From Megalonaias nervosa (lineage: Eukaryota; Mollusca; Bivalvia; Unionida; Unionidae), in assembly GCA_016617855.1 (NCBI GenBank), contig JAECUM010001735.1:124001-188000 (forward strand): DNA of 64,000 nucleotides, read 5' to 3'. The notes beneath the pieces were generated by a model, which was not told the DNA's origin, did not search any database, and worked only from the letters and a program-made list of their open reading frames with translations. The translations under genes were made by a program, and so were the position numbers. Positions 1-11,446 of this stretch are shown in pieces (the stretch's first letter is position 1; each line of letters opens with the position of its first letter).

Positions 1-880
1 ATATTAGACATCAAATCACCACCATTTCGATTTGGGACTAACAAGAAATTTACAGCGAAAAACCCATGGCAATATGTCTTCTTATTTTTGAGTAGAGACA
101 AGACGGATTTCAAGAAGGCTGTAATGGACATCAGATTGGCACCATTTTCATTTAAGTCCTTTGGTGAAAACTTCATGTTAATATGACTTTCTGTTCAGGA
201 AGAGTAGCAATAACAAGAATTTCAGGATGGCTGCGATGGAGGCCATAATGGATGTAACATTAGCATCATTTTCATAGAGGACTTACTAGACATCTCAAGT
301 CTTTTCATGTAAACCTCATATTGATATAAACATCCATTCAGAAGGAGTTGCAATAACAAGACTGGCTATATTGGATATCTGAGCAGCACCAGTTTCTTAT
401 AGGACCAACCTGACAACATAAGAAGTCTGCTGGTGAAAACCCCATGTCAATAGGATTTTCCAAAGAAATAAAAAGATTTTCAAGGTGGCTGACTTGGTGG
501 TCATGCTGGACATCACATAAGCACCATTTTTATTTAGGATTAATTAAATTAGACATGTATTTAGGAGCAAAAAGACATGCATTTAGGAGCATCTACACAT
601 AAGAAGTCTTTTATAAAAAAAACCATGTTCATATGATCATCCTTTCAGGGGAAGTTGTGATAAGAAGATTTTCAAGATGGCTGTCATATTGGATGTCTGA
701 GCAATACCATCTTCATTTAGGACCAAGTAGACCACTGGATGAATGTGTCTGTAAAGCTTCATGGCAATCCTCCAAGTTGTTTAGGAGGAGTAGAGAGATA
801 ACAAACCTGTGCTAAGAGACAGACTGACAACAGATGAAAGACCATTCCACAACTTTTTCTTGTCTATGACCAGTGAAGCT
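1..880 (+). repeat. Family A tandem-monomer array (left end cut by window)
   Basis: About six diverged monomers of 120-185 bp run head to tail. Each contains recognisable blocks: GCACCATTTTCATTTAGGAC, CATAAGAAGTCTTCTGGTGA, and a segment around AATAACAAGATTTTCAAG followed by ATGGCTG and a TTGGATGTC-like junction. The last monomer differs: it has a TTCATGGCAATCCTCCAAGT segment, then AGACAGACTGACAACAG and a CTATGACCAGT tail. The same end is seen at the end of the arrays at 13,965-14,690 and 60,950-61,380, so this is a dispersed element with a fixed 3' end and not a random satellite. Non-coding; the short ORFs across it are not conserved between monomers. Confidence 0.85.
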
Positions 881-2076
881 ACAAAAATGTACTTAGTTCC
901 TACCCAGGAAATAAAATACCCAGTTTATTAAATCCTTATCTACAGTTCTGTGGCAATATTTCATAATACAAAGTATTATTTTCAGCAAACAATAACCAGT
1001 CTAACAGAGAGGGTGAAAATACTGATACAGAACAATTTGTATTGATACTGCAATATAGTATATTGCTACACCACTGATAATGTCAGTCCATTATCGATTC
1101 TTGGATTAACACATGTTAATATTTTCAATATTTAATGAAGAACTTGTATTGACATTACTATTTACATATGCATATGAATTTATGCAGTCTTTTCCAAACA
1201 CTAGTATTGTCATGGATCACATATACTGAAAAAATTCCAGTGGGGTGGGAGGGTGGAAATAAAATGGCTGTTGGGACCAGGTGACTGTCAAATAAAGATG
1301 CCTGTAAGGCAGGTTCAATGCATTTCCAGAGATGTAACTGTGTTAATTTCATTTATATAAAAAGGTGTAAAGGTTGTAACTTGGATTCTTTCAAAGTATC
1401 TTTTCACTCCATTTAATACCATGTAAATTAAAATACATGCATTTTACAGTTTGCATGGAATTTTCCTAACTTTTTCAGATGTATCTATGTACATACAAAC
1501 TTGCTAAGATCATCCACTTAGTCTTGGAAAATGAATTCATAATATCATATAAGACCAGTATCTGCATCACAAACCTTTGTTAATATGTCAGACTTTAAGG
1601 AAAAACTTACAGAACTTGTCAATATTCATTGGCTGCCACAGCTGGATAAATGAGTTCTGTGTCTCATTTCCACTAATGTGGGCCAGACAATAAAGATGGT
1701 GGTCTCCCCTCTTAGAGACAAGTTGCAGTCACTCTGTGGTAAGTGTGCCAGACTTATGATCAAATGGATGCAGGTTTGAATCCTACCAGCAGGTAGCCCT
1801 GAAACACTTTCTGTGGTGTGTCCATGGGCAAGGCACATTATCCCAAATAATAAAATAACCTACCCGACTGCACTACTGTGCCAAAAAAAACCCAACCCAA
1901 ATGTCCCCTCTTAACGGGGCCATATAATGAACATCTCTAATACCTGACCAATTCATCCTGCTTCAAAATAACATTTTTACCATGTTAACCTCCATAAATG
2001 GAGTTAACATGCACATGATAACATCTGGTTTTGCTGTTTGGCCTCATAAGAGGCATGACAAATGTCCTTGACCAAC
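881..2076. other. Non-coding stretch downstream of the last visible FG-gene exon
   Basis: This is AT-rich sequence with no recognised exon on either strand. It contains a SINE-like repeat at about 1,706-1,870. If the FG gene continues, its next exon lies beyond the left edge or is too short to recognise here. The donor at 2,076 implies an intron running left. Confidence 0.5.
1706..1870 (+). mobile_element. tRNA-derived SINE-like repeat (diverged)
   Basis: A Pol III-like A-box region (around TGGTAAGTGTGCCAGACT) is followed by a B-box-like GGTTTGAATCC about 30 bp downstream, in the tRNA-head arrangement. After that comes CCATGGGCAAGGCACATTAT, a block that recurs at 59,265 as CATGGGCAAGGCACTTTATT. 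The tRNA-like head plus a conserved body fits a SINE. It is too diverged to be a functional tRNA. Confidence 0.55.
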
Positions 2077-2151
2077 CTGATTTTTTCCTTGGACGCTTCA
2101 GACTTTCATCTTCATTCTTTACTGATGCCTGTGCCTGTTCATTAAGACCAG
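2077..2151 (-). CDS. FG-repeat protein, fifth visible coding exon (basic NLS-like)
   Basis: A 75-nt exon on the minus strand. It is preceded by a TTTAAATTTCAG acceptor and followed by a GTTGGT donor. It begins with two bases that complete the codon left by the exon at 8,607-8,726 (G+CT = Ala) and ends with one base of the next codon. The 24 complete codons include an ASVKNEDES segment, which matches a psi-K-x-E sumoylation-type consensus (VKNE), and end in SLKRPRKKS, a compact basic cluster like a nuclear localisation signal. Reading through the donor gives only intronic sequence and a stop. Composition (E/K/Q/S-rich) matches the preceding exon. Without transcript data the exon is supported by splice sites and phase only, and the GTTGGT donor is weak. 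Confidence 0.6.
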
Positions 2152-2224
2152 CTGAAATTTAAAACAGCATTTCTTAGAGCAGTCCATCACAAATTAAGCC
2201 CCTCATTATACTGTTATTCCCTTT

Positions 2225-3112
2225 AAATCACTGGCATTGTCACAGATATTAAATTTGTCCCTAACAAAAAAGGTCACTCAGCATACAGCTGTACGTCTTA
2301 AAACACTGATATTCCCATGAATCATATTAAATTGGTCCCTCACTATAATTCCCTCAATATACTGCCACCCCTCACAAAACAATGGTATTGTAACAGATTA
2401 CATTTAATTGGTCATTCACTATACAGCCCAAGTATACTGCTGTCTTTCCTAAAACACTAGCATTGTCATGGATCACATTAAATTGGTCCCTCACTATAAT
2501 CCCCTCATTATACTGCTGTTCCTCTTAAAACACTGGTTTTCACATGGATCACATTAAATTGGTCTCTGACTATAATCCCCTCATTATACTGCTGCCCCCT
2601 CATAAAACAATGCATTGTAACAGATTATATTTAATTGGTTATTCACTATAAAGCCCCTAAGTATACTGCTGCCTTTCCTAAAACATTAGCATTGTCATGG
2701 ATCACATTAAATTGGCACATCTCTAAAAACCCTCATTATAATGCCATTCCTTAAAAAACAACTGGTTTTTTCATGAATCAGATTAAATTGGTCCCTCACT
2801 ATAAAGCCACAGTGTATACTGCCACCCTTCTGAGAACAGTGATATTCTTATGGATAACATTAAATTGGTCCTCACTATAAAACACGTCATTATAATGCAG
2901 TTCCTCTTAAAATGCTGGTTTTCTCATGGATCACATTAAATTGGTCCCATACTGCCACCCTTCTTAGAACAGTGGTATTCTTATGGACAACACTAAATTG
3001 GTCCCTCGCTATAAATCCCCTATTATAATGCAGTGCCTGTTAAAACACTGGTTTTCTCATGGATCACATTAAATTGGTCCCTCACTATAAATTAACTCTG
3101 TATACTGCCATA
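2225..3112. repeat. Minisatellite, ~76-bp units, ~12 copies with 3-unit higher-order pattern
   Basis: Units share CACATTAAATTGGTCCCTCA, CTATAATCCCCTCATTATAC, TGCTG and CTTAAAACACTGGTTTTC in that order. Every third unit resembles the others of its class in part of the array: the CAATGGTATTGTAACAGATT type recurs near 2,377 and 2,605, and the CACTAGCATTGTCATGGATC type near 2,455 and 2,685. This indicates amplification of a roughly 228-bp three-unit block. It lies in the intron just upstream of the exon at 2,077-2,151. Non-coding. Confidence 0.85.
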
Positions 3113-4224
3113 TCTACAACTATGAATTAAACCATACTTTCAAGGATTAATAATCACTATCTTAAGATAGAATAAAATACTATGAATTTAAACTGTGTAT
3201 AGCGGCTAATAAGACAGACATAGTTGGTTATGGAGACTGTGTAATTGTTGCAAGCAGCCGTGATGTTTACTTTGTTCAAAGGGACAGAAAGACCACAAGG
3301 AAATGTTCATTTTAGGACAGTTTACATTTCATTCTCTTGTCCCATATTAAAAGTTCAAGTCAGTACTGTGATACATAATCATCAGCGAAAATATTACAAT
3401 TCATTGATGCTTTGATAATATAAACCAACTCTAATATAAATCAAACCCAAAACTAAATACAACAATGAATAAATGCCCTATATCACTTAAATGTTGAAGC
3501 TGGTTCCAATAAAATTTTTAAAAAATACAAATTCAAATTCACCTTTGAGTGTTATTATGATATATCCGCTTAAGTAGTAGATAAGACAGGAATACCTAGC
3601 ATATGAGGATACAACAGTACCAAACAACTGGGTGAACCCAGTACATACATTATGTAACTATGTAACCAATGCTCTGACTGGATGCATACAAAACAGTTTT
3701 TATTTGTGATGTCAAAGATTTACTCATAAGTTGTACAGAGCTTTAAACAACGGTCGACTTTAAATTAATTTCAAAGAAAACAGATTATGGTATTTTTTTC
3801 AAATTCAATAAAATGAGAAAAAATATCCTTTTGTAGCAATAAAGCAATAATTTTAACAGCAGTTTATTATTTTTATAAGAAGAGTACACAAAGGGAGTAA
3901 ATCTTAATGGAATAAATTATAAGGACTGTTCCAGCAAAACATACCTGGAACCCAGGGAAAGCACTTTTAATGTGGGGAACTCACCCATAGATGCATTTTA
4001 GAATTTTCGTATTATTTTAATAAGAACTCTATTAAATTAAAGTACCCTGGCATATATTTTTTTAAAAACTGCCTTCCGTGGGTACCATGCGCTTAAATGA
4101 AACAGCCCTAAGGAATTCCTTATAAGAAGAACACCATAAATAGCACATTATACATCCACCCTGTGCTTAATAGTCTTCTATGAAGGCTTTTAAGATAAAA
4201 ACTTTAATGTGTAGAAACATTACC
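3113..4224. other. AT-rich intronic sequence
   Basis: No exon, RNA gene or clear repeat family was recognised in this part of the FG-gene intron. It contains short A/T tracts. A C9 homopolymer sits just beyond it, near 4,351. Confidence 0.5.
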
Positions 4225-6640
4225 ACATATATTGGGACACAATAAAATAATTTTTTTCCTGTCCCAGAACTTACAGTGAAATGTTTTTTCACCTAGGTTA
4301 TATGTCCAAAGACTTAAGAAATTAAATAAATTTGTATTGCATTTGTGCCCCCCCCCCCATGCATGTTGCAATAAAAAAGATAAACAAAAATCACTTATTT
4401 GATAATAAAAAGAAAGAAACTAACCTTGTATTGTTAGCATTTATTCCTTTTTTTAACATGAGCATTAAAGAATAAAAAATATATCCACGAAATCCGTATT
4501 ATGTAGTGTAGGCTTCCATACTGTAGTGTGTATTGCTTACGTCCTATAACACACGCCGCTTTGTTCATTGACATGAACATTGAGAAACAAATTGTGTTTG
4601 GTTGTGCTCAAAGGTCTGAATATGTTATCCGACTGAAAACTGGATCCAACCAAATCGCAAACAAGAGGTAAATAATCAACCGATATCTTTAAGACAACTG
4701 TCATTCACACATGACACGGTGTTAGGTGCAAAATGATCAAGACTGAATTATCCAGGTCTACTGTATGACAGTATCTCACAAATAAAAATCATTATCTGAA
4801 AACACATTCACTTGAGTTTAAGTGCCATCCTTTTTTGCCAGCACAGGTTACAAAAGTATCCTTACAATTTACCTGCAGACATCAATGCTCCTTTGTATTA
4901 TTACTACAGATGCCAAGTACGTAGAAACCCAGGTGGTGAATAAACACAACTGGCAACAAGCAGTAAACTCCTTCTTTATACTTACCAACAGGACATCAAA
5001 GACAAAGGTTATTTTTATTACAAAGCAAGCGGACCTCAGAAGCTGACTTTGGTTACCTTTTTTTTTTTTTAAAAGGATATCAATACAAAGGTTATTTTAT
5101 TGCAAAGCAAGCCGATATTGGAAGCAGTGTATGGATTCTTTTAAGTGTGCCAATTATTTTTTTTTTTAATATATAAAGACGGCTAAGATATGGAAATAAA
5201 CTTTAGTTCCTTTTCACCAGTATTCACGGGAATTTTGAAAATAAATTGAAATAATGGAATCAATTTTAAAGTGACACAATATAGTGCTTCCTTCACAGAT
5301 GTCCATGACCCAGCGTCGCCCAGAATATTTGGAGAAAATAAAATCATGTGATGAATTCATGCAGATCAGAAGAGAAGCAGATGATTTCACAAATGAGAGA
5401 GAAATAATCAACCGATATATTGAAGACAACTGCCATTCACACATGACACAATGTTAGGTGCAAAATAACCAAGATTGAATTATATCCAGGTCTACTGTAT
5501 GACAGTATCTCGCAAATAAAAATCATTATTTGAAAACACGTTCACTTGAGTGTAAGTGACAATCTTTCCGCCAGCACGGGTTGCAAAAGAATCTTTACTA
5601 TTTACCCACAGACATCAATGCCCCTTTGTATTTATTATAACTACAGATGCCAAGCACACAGAAGCCTGGGTGGTGAATAAACACAACTGGCAGTGAGCAG
5701 TAAACTCCTTCTCTGAATTTACCAACAGGACATCAAAGACAAAGTTTTTTATTACAAAGCAAGTTGACCTCAGAAGCTGACTTTGGATACTTTAAAGCCA
5801 GTTTTTTTGTTAAAAGGATATCAATACAAAGGTTATTTTATTGCAAAGCAAGCTGACCTAGGAAGCCGACTATGGATTCTTTTAAGTGTGCTGATTTTTT
5901 TTTTGAATATACAAAGACGGCTGAGACATGGAAGCTAATTTTGGTTCCTTTTCACTGGTATTCATGGCAACTTTGAAAATAAATTGAAACAATGGAACAA
6001 TTTTTAAAGTGACACAATATAGTGCTTTATGCAAGGGCATCAATAACCCAGCATTGCCCAGAAGATTTGGAGAAAATAAAATCATGTGATGAATTTGTAA
6101 AGGCCAGAAGAGAAGCAGATGATTTTGCCGACAATATGATCATTAACATGGATGAAATTCTAGTTTACTTTGATCGCATTCCTGGATGGACTCACGATAA
6201 GATGCAGTTCAAAAGTGTGAGAATTAGACTGATGCACATTTGAAAAAACCTGACTTTAGTCCTTGCAGTTTCTGTTTCAGTTGATGTGTTTGCCTCTAAC
6301 AATTTTTCACGGTATGAGAAAGCTAAAAAAATATTCATGCACCGAAAGAATGGATCGCACATGTGCAGGAGAAGGGTTGTGTTGGTGAGCTGCTGCTGCA
6401 GTGGATTAAAGAGTTGTATCTCAAGTACACAGTTTTATATTTTTTAAAATAAAATTTCGGTTGGAGTGCATTTTCCAACATGTAATTTTCGAATGATTTA
6501 AAATGTGTCCCACAACTTACGATTAGAAAAAAACCCCAATGAGTCCCAGAACATACAGTGCACAAAAAAATTTTACTTTTAAAATTAATTTATGGTGTCC
6601 CAACAAATATTTTGTCCCAATATTTACGGTAAATACAGTA
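4225..6640 (+). mobile_element. Decayed pogo/Tigger-like DNA transposon with internal tandem duplication
   Basis: Ends are related by inversion: CATATATTGGGACACAAT near 4,227 corresponds to the reverse complement of sequence near 6,615-6,632 (TAAATATTGGGACAAAAT). CCCAGAACTTACAGTG near 4,264 and CCCAGAACATACAGTG near 6,545 are same-strand copies. A stretch of about 735 bp is tandemly duplicated. For example, CAACTGTCATTCACACATGA at 4,695 recurs as CAACTGCCATTCACACATGA near 5,428, and the TGACACAATATAGTGCTT block occurs at 5,270 and 6,010. The transposase remnant is described separately. The whole insertion lies in the intron between the exons at 2,077 and 8,607. Confidence 0.7.
6022..6450 (+). 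pseudogene. pogo/Tigger (DDE_1) transposase fragment
   Basis: A conceptual read contains QHCPEDLEKIKS, then a charged helical stretch, then INMDEILVYFDRIPG with a following FKSVRIR. This matches the start of the DDE_1 catalytic region of CENP-B/pogo-type transposases (family form NMDETPVYFDMP...KSV.IR). After a stop and a frame change, HVQEKGCVGELLLQWIKELY near 6,360-6,420 matches a conserved downstream block of the same family. A second, shorter copy of the N-terminal segment (PEYLEKIKSCDEF) lies at 5,318-5,365 in the upstream duplicate. Stops, a frame break and missing C-terminal catalytic residues make it dead. It would have encoded cut-and-paste transposition; nothing suggests a domesticated host role. 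Confidence 0.75.
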
Positions 6641-7115
6641 TCTCTAATCAGACTCTCTATGTCCATGACATCTGACCTTTTACCCCCAAATCTTTTGGTT
6701 TCTTTATTACCCTAAGTAAAAGCCATCAAAAAAGTTTAAGGAATTTACTTTAGAACAAATGTTATTCTGCAAAATCCATCTTTATCAAGCCACAGTGACC
6801 TTGAACTTAGACCTGAAAATTAATAGATCTCTTCCACATATTAAAGTGCATGCCCTCCACAAACTTTGATGAAGGCATGTGGTCTAGAAATAAAGTTATA
6901 ATACAAAACCACTTTTCTCTGTGCAATTACAGTGGCTTTGACCTTGGACCCAAAACAGCTAGGTTTTTCTTTACCCAAATCGCAAGCCAAACACAGTCTG
7001 ATAACTGTAGATCGAGGACAACTCAAATTATTGTTCAGAGAAAAATTGGTAACAAACAGATGGACAGACAGACATCATAACATAATATGCCCTGCCTTAT
7101 GGCAGGGGTATATGT
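6641..7115 (+). repeat. Family B tandem-monomer element with terminal hairpin
   Basis: About three units of roughly 150 bp carry GACCTTGAACTTAGACC-type blocks, AAGCCATCAAAAAAGTTT or CCACAAACTTTGAT blocks, and ACTCAAATTATTGTTCAGAG. The array ends in ACAGATGGACAGACAGACAT, then ATATGCCCTGCC-TTAT-GGCAGGGGTATAT, a near-perfect terminal stem-loop (7,084-7,112). The array at 17,640-18,640 ends in the same way. Non-coding dispersed element. Confidence 0.75.
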
Positions 7116-8606
7116 GGCTTTCAAACACTTTAACAAAGCATGATTTTATAGTATACTCCAATAATGTATTATCGCAGGTTCTATATTATTGCGGTAAACA
7201 GGATTCAATTAATTTTGGACATACAATGTCTAGTGGTTGTTTACAGCTGTAAAGCTATAGTCAGTAAGGATGCAAATATCTTACAGCACCATTTACTCTA
7301 AAATGTCAACATTTTTTATAAGTTTAAACTGAAAATGAATGAACTTCACTTTTTTGCAAAGTGCATGCAATTCCGTTGATTATCATATACAAAATTCCAG
7401 TCGAAATTTTACTATACCAACATTGGCTTTTATTACAAAATATATTCAGTGTATTGTCTGATGTTTGATGAATATAGGTCATATACTGATGGTGACATAC
7501 GTGTCCTTACAAGGTTAAGGTTGCAATTTCATCCCATAGTAGCCAATATGGACCAAAACTGACAAAATTTTGCTCATGATCATACTTCTCATTTGTAAAT
7601 AAGAATACAATAACAGTTAAACTTTCTTCATATCAGAATATTTCAATAATAGCAATAATGATATTAATAATAATTTCTTATATAGTTACATTTCTTTGCC
7701 CACACTGCATTTAAGATTCATATAAAGTTAAATAATAATTGTTTTTAATTTGTAATGTTGTTATTCATGGATTTCCACTGTAATTACATTTGTGTGTTTG
7801 ATTTGATCATTGGATCCTTTTGTTTATTGTGAAAATATTCTGCCAGTACAAGTGTGGACATTCCTTCTTATAGGCAAGTTTACAATATATGTTTATTATA
7901 ATACATGTGTGCTACCATACCCAAGTTAGGCAAATACCGTGATAATATAGAGTTGTACCCCCATGGTACAATAATCTGGGTCAGCCACCATATGCTGTTT
8001 TATTTAGATTTACACGCTTCGATTGACAAAGATTTTTTACAGGAATAGAAAGAGGGAAAGTCAGTGAAACTTTAGAAATTATAAGTAAGCAGCGATAGCA
8101 AACAGTTTTAATATGTACCGATAAGAACATTAAGTACGGTGATAATACAGTGTTCCGTGCTAGATGCCATTGTTTGTGACAAGCCTGCCCTGCAACTCTG
8201 AAGTAAGACGAACATTTTTGGTCTGCTGTTTACCAATCCAGAAATTTTATTAGTGAGAGGGAGGTAGTTGTTTTTCATTTTGTTCTTTGACCACTGCTTG
8301 ATTTAAACAATTTTAAAAATTCAACAAACAAATAATGTTAAGGCAATTTTTGAGTGCTCAAGGCGGGAAAATTTCAGAATTTCTATACTTGCACAGGAAC
8401 CAAGAATTTCATAAGCTTGAAAAAAAAATCTAGATTTTACCTTCATATTCTACATAAAAAGTCTGGGCAAATAACACAAATTTTTATTTGCCCAGCAACA
8501 TTTTGAACTTGTCCCTGGATACCAGACATAACATTTTCTGCCACTGACATATTGGTTGAAGGACAGACAAAAGATTCTTGTAAGTATGGTCTTAAAATGC
8601 ATATAC
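7116..8606. other. Intronic sequence without recognised features
   Basis: AT-rich intron of the FG gene. Two short similar blocks (ACCGTGATAATATAGAGTT near 7,937 and ACGGTGATAATACAGTGTT near 8,136) may be ends of a small decayed element. No exon was seen. Confidence 0.45.
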
Positions 8607-8726
8607 CTTGATAAGATTCCCGTTTAGCAGGACGACGCCTTGATCCACTGGCCTCTTCACTCTCTGGGTCTTCCTGTTTTGGCTTACCAAAAAGTCCTTT
8701 TACTTGTCTGTCATCCTGTTTATCTT
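8607..8726 (-). CDS. FG-repeat protein, fourth visible coding exon (GLFGK, acidic/basic)
   Basis: A 120-nt exon with a pyrimidine-rich TTCCTTGTAG acceptor and a GTATAT donor. It supplies two bases to complete a codon (G+AA = Glu) after the exon at 15,332-15,470 and leaves one base at its end, so both junctions keep frame. The 39 complete codons read an acidic start (DKQDD), the motif VKGLFGKPKQE, an acidic stretch (EDPESEE), and a basic SRRRPAKRE segment. The GLFGKP motif repeats the one seen twice in the preceding exon, which is strong internal evidence that these exons belong to one gene. Confidence 0.75.
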
Positions 8727-9295
8727 CTACAAGGAAATAATTTTCTTTAATTGAACTGTTGAAATAAATTAGATATCTGTATTGAAGTTTAGCATGAAAG
8801 AATGAAAACAAGAGGTTCAAGTGGGCCTGACAATGATCACATGACTTACATAATTTAACACTTGACCAATTAATTCAGCATGCTTGTGTAACACTGTAAG
8901 AACACACCCATATCTTCCAAGTTACCAAGTACATCATCTTTACCTATTTTACATAGCGTGGTGTTGGCGTCTTATGTTTACCAATGGTGACATCATCAAA
9001 TCTTGTGTCCCAGCTTTTGATTGAAATTGGACAACCCATGGATATCACTAATCAACATAAGATTAATTTGTACGCGTGAAAAATGGCCGGGTTTCTCAGT
9101 TCAAGGGAGAAATTACATGCCTCATAATGTTATGAAACGTCAATATTATCTAGTTTAAATGGCATCCAATGATGTTTAGGACCAATATCTTCCAAGATTC
9201 ATTATTATTCAGATGATGTGGCAAATACGACTTTTTGCACGTAATGAGAGCATTGGGGCTTTCCTCTTGGTAAATTTGGAAGTGGTTCACATTAT
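8727..9295. other. Intronic sequence between exon and hAT insertion
   Basis: No recognised feature other than intron sequence upstream (in gene orientation) of the exon at 8,607-8,726. Confidence 0.45.
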
Positions 9296-10889
9296 CAGGG
9301 TTCAACACTAACACAGATCTGCTGGCCTGAGGCCACCTAATTTTCAGAAGGACCACCACTTTACTAAAGCTGGATGGTCCGCTAAGCGTGCTATTATAAA
9401 ATGTGGATATTAAAAATATATACATCCCATGTTAAAGGATTGTATAAATCTTTCTTTTAATTATAAGCATGTAAAACACAGTGAAAATACAAAGTTAAAA
9501 GCAAGTTCATACCTTTGTCTTTTAAACCAGATTATCATTGTTGTTTAGGCACTTACTGAAAATTGTCACTTGTGTGCTTACTTCATTTCTGCGATTGAGT
9601 TTTTGTTCTTTGTTTTCATGTGTTTGAAAAATGTGATTACTTGATAATATCTCTTTGCCGCACAAAACAGAGAAGATTAGAAACTCAAAGTATGTGTGTA
9701 CGATAAAACCAAAAGAGAACGAAAATTCCAAGATACCTGGAAGCAGGAATTTCCATGGGTAAACCACAACAAGGAGAAGGATAATATGAGATGTTCAGTT
9801 TGTTCTGCGTATGATATGACAAGAACATTTGTAGTTGGTTGCAAAACTTTTAACATTGATACAGTCAGAACCTATGACTCATCAGACAAAAGGAACATCC
9901 TAAGAAAGAAAGCTGTGAAGGCAGCCCCTGGCACTTCTGAAGGGGAGAAGTCCTTTATGTTGCTGAATAAGGCAGCCTTTAAAAAAATATGCATTATATT
10001 TACAAATATGCATTTTGCTGAGAAACATGGACACCCATATACTATGTGAAATTATGTGAGCTGGACAAGGCGAAAGGTTTGGAAATAAGCAATACCTACC
10101 TCACAGACAAATATTGTCAGAAATATATCAGGGCTATTGCTGATACTGGTAAGTCAGAACAGGACCATATAATTTCCTCCAGTCTTATTAGTGTTGGCTT
10201 CACTGATATGTCTTCCAAAGAGGCAGAAATTGTATATTTTCGTTTATCTTTTGAGTGCAAGGTAAATCTTAGTAACTTTCACTATATATTACTGAATTTA
10301 AACTATGAAACCAGAAATACAAATTTAAGTTCATTACATTTTAAAAACATCAATTTAAATTTACTTTCATACCATTTATTTATTGTAAACATTCAAACCA
10401 CTAATTTCACTTTAGATCTATTCAAGTTTATTTAATTTTATTAATTTAATAATTTATTATTTGTTCTTCAGTTTACATTCATTTTATTGGTATAAAAATG
10501 TACACAAGGCAGACAGTGAAACCATCAGCATGCCACAGTGGGCCTATGTCTGAGAGATATGGGCATGAATGGATGAAAATGACTGTTGCAATGGGAATGG
10601 ATGGTGTGTCAATGATAATGATTCTGAGGGTGACTATGATGATGATGATGATGATTAATACCATGCATAAAATTTGTCAGCATTACAAAACAAAGCATAT
10701 AAATTGTTGATGATTTTAATGTAAACTAAAATAAATAGCAACTTTGTATGTGTGTTTTATTTTATTGTGTGGATTACATAATTTTTTCAGTTAAGTGGAA
10801 AGGACCCTCCATCAGTAAGAAGGACCACCAGTTTTCAAAAGCAAAAGTCCTGCAGGCTTCCTACTTCAAAAAGTTAGTGTCAAACCCTG
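9296..10889 (+). mobile_element. hAT-superfamily DNA transposon, both ends present
   Basis: The left end reads CAGGGTTCAACACTAAC. The reverse complement of the right end (10,873-10,889) reads CAGGGTTTGACACTAAC. A further subterminal block, AGAAGGACCACCA, occurs near both ends (about 9,346 and 10,822). The element is flanked on both sides by ATTAT (9,291-9,295 and 10,890-10,894), consistent with a short target-site duplication. The interior holds a broken transposase-related ORF. The size, about 1.6 kb, is far below an autonomous hAT, so it is an internally deleted copy. Confidence 0.75.
9690..10262 (+). pseudogene. hAT transposase N-terminal remnant (TTF-type zinc finger / ZNF862-like)
   Basis: Two overlapping ORFs in different frames read as one degraded protein. 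The first has a KFQDTWKQEFPWV start and a CSVC zinc-binding pair. It has lost the expected partner His/Cys spacing, then passes through a Lys-rich linker. The second continues with KLCELDKAKGLEI and YLTDKYCQKYIRAIADT, then jumps to KEAEIVYFRLSFECK. This order (FPWL..C..C, K..Y.L.F..., KLCELQ..GL.LG..Y.., EIVY.R) is that of the ZNF862/KIAA-type hAT-derived proteins with a TTF zinc finger. Loss of the middle and of the dimerisation domain, plus the frameshift, make it non-functional. Confidence 0.7.
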
Positions 10890-11446
10890 ATTATTGTATT
10901 ACTTACTAAAGCAAAAAAGACAAAAGCTACATTTCAAATAATTTATCATTAATGGCACAGAATATATGAAATGCCGTAAAATCATGCAGAATTTATGTTT
11001 CAGGACAACATATAAATGACAAATGTTTCAGGCACATTAACATGGAAATGCTAGCCACTGTCAAACTCTGTCTCACCAAACATACCAAACTTGCTTTCAA
11101 ATATTTAAGCATTTCAAATCTGACAAGATTTTTAAAATAATTCCCTGCAAAGAAATACATAAATTTAGACATGGTTTATTACCCCCAAAAAATGTTTAAT
11201 ATTTGAACAAAATCAACATAAGAAGAAAACCACTTACAAATATCAATAATTGTGTAAATATTCTGATCCTTAAATACAACTCGTCAAATGGTTTATGCAA
11301 ACCTGGCATTGTATCCTAACAATGTGTTTCATCCAGTATGCACTTTTCAAGGGGAACAACTGTGCAACCCAAACCTGATTTTTTAGTCAATACCATGGGC
11401 TACTTCCCTTTATTGTAAGAAAACTGGTATTTTAAATTTAAAAATA
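10890..11446. other. Intronic sequence, no recognised feature
   Basis: AT-rich sequence between two inserted elements. No coding or repeat signal was recognised. Confidence 0.4.

Noticed and set aside
2225..3112. CRISPR-like array (regular repeats)
   Set aside because: Repeats are directly adjacent diverged monomers without unique spacers, in a eukaryotic intron.
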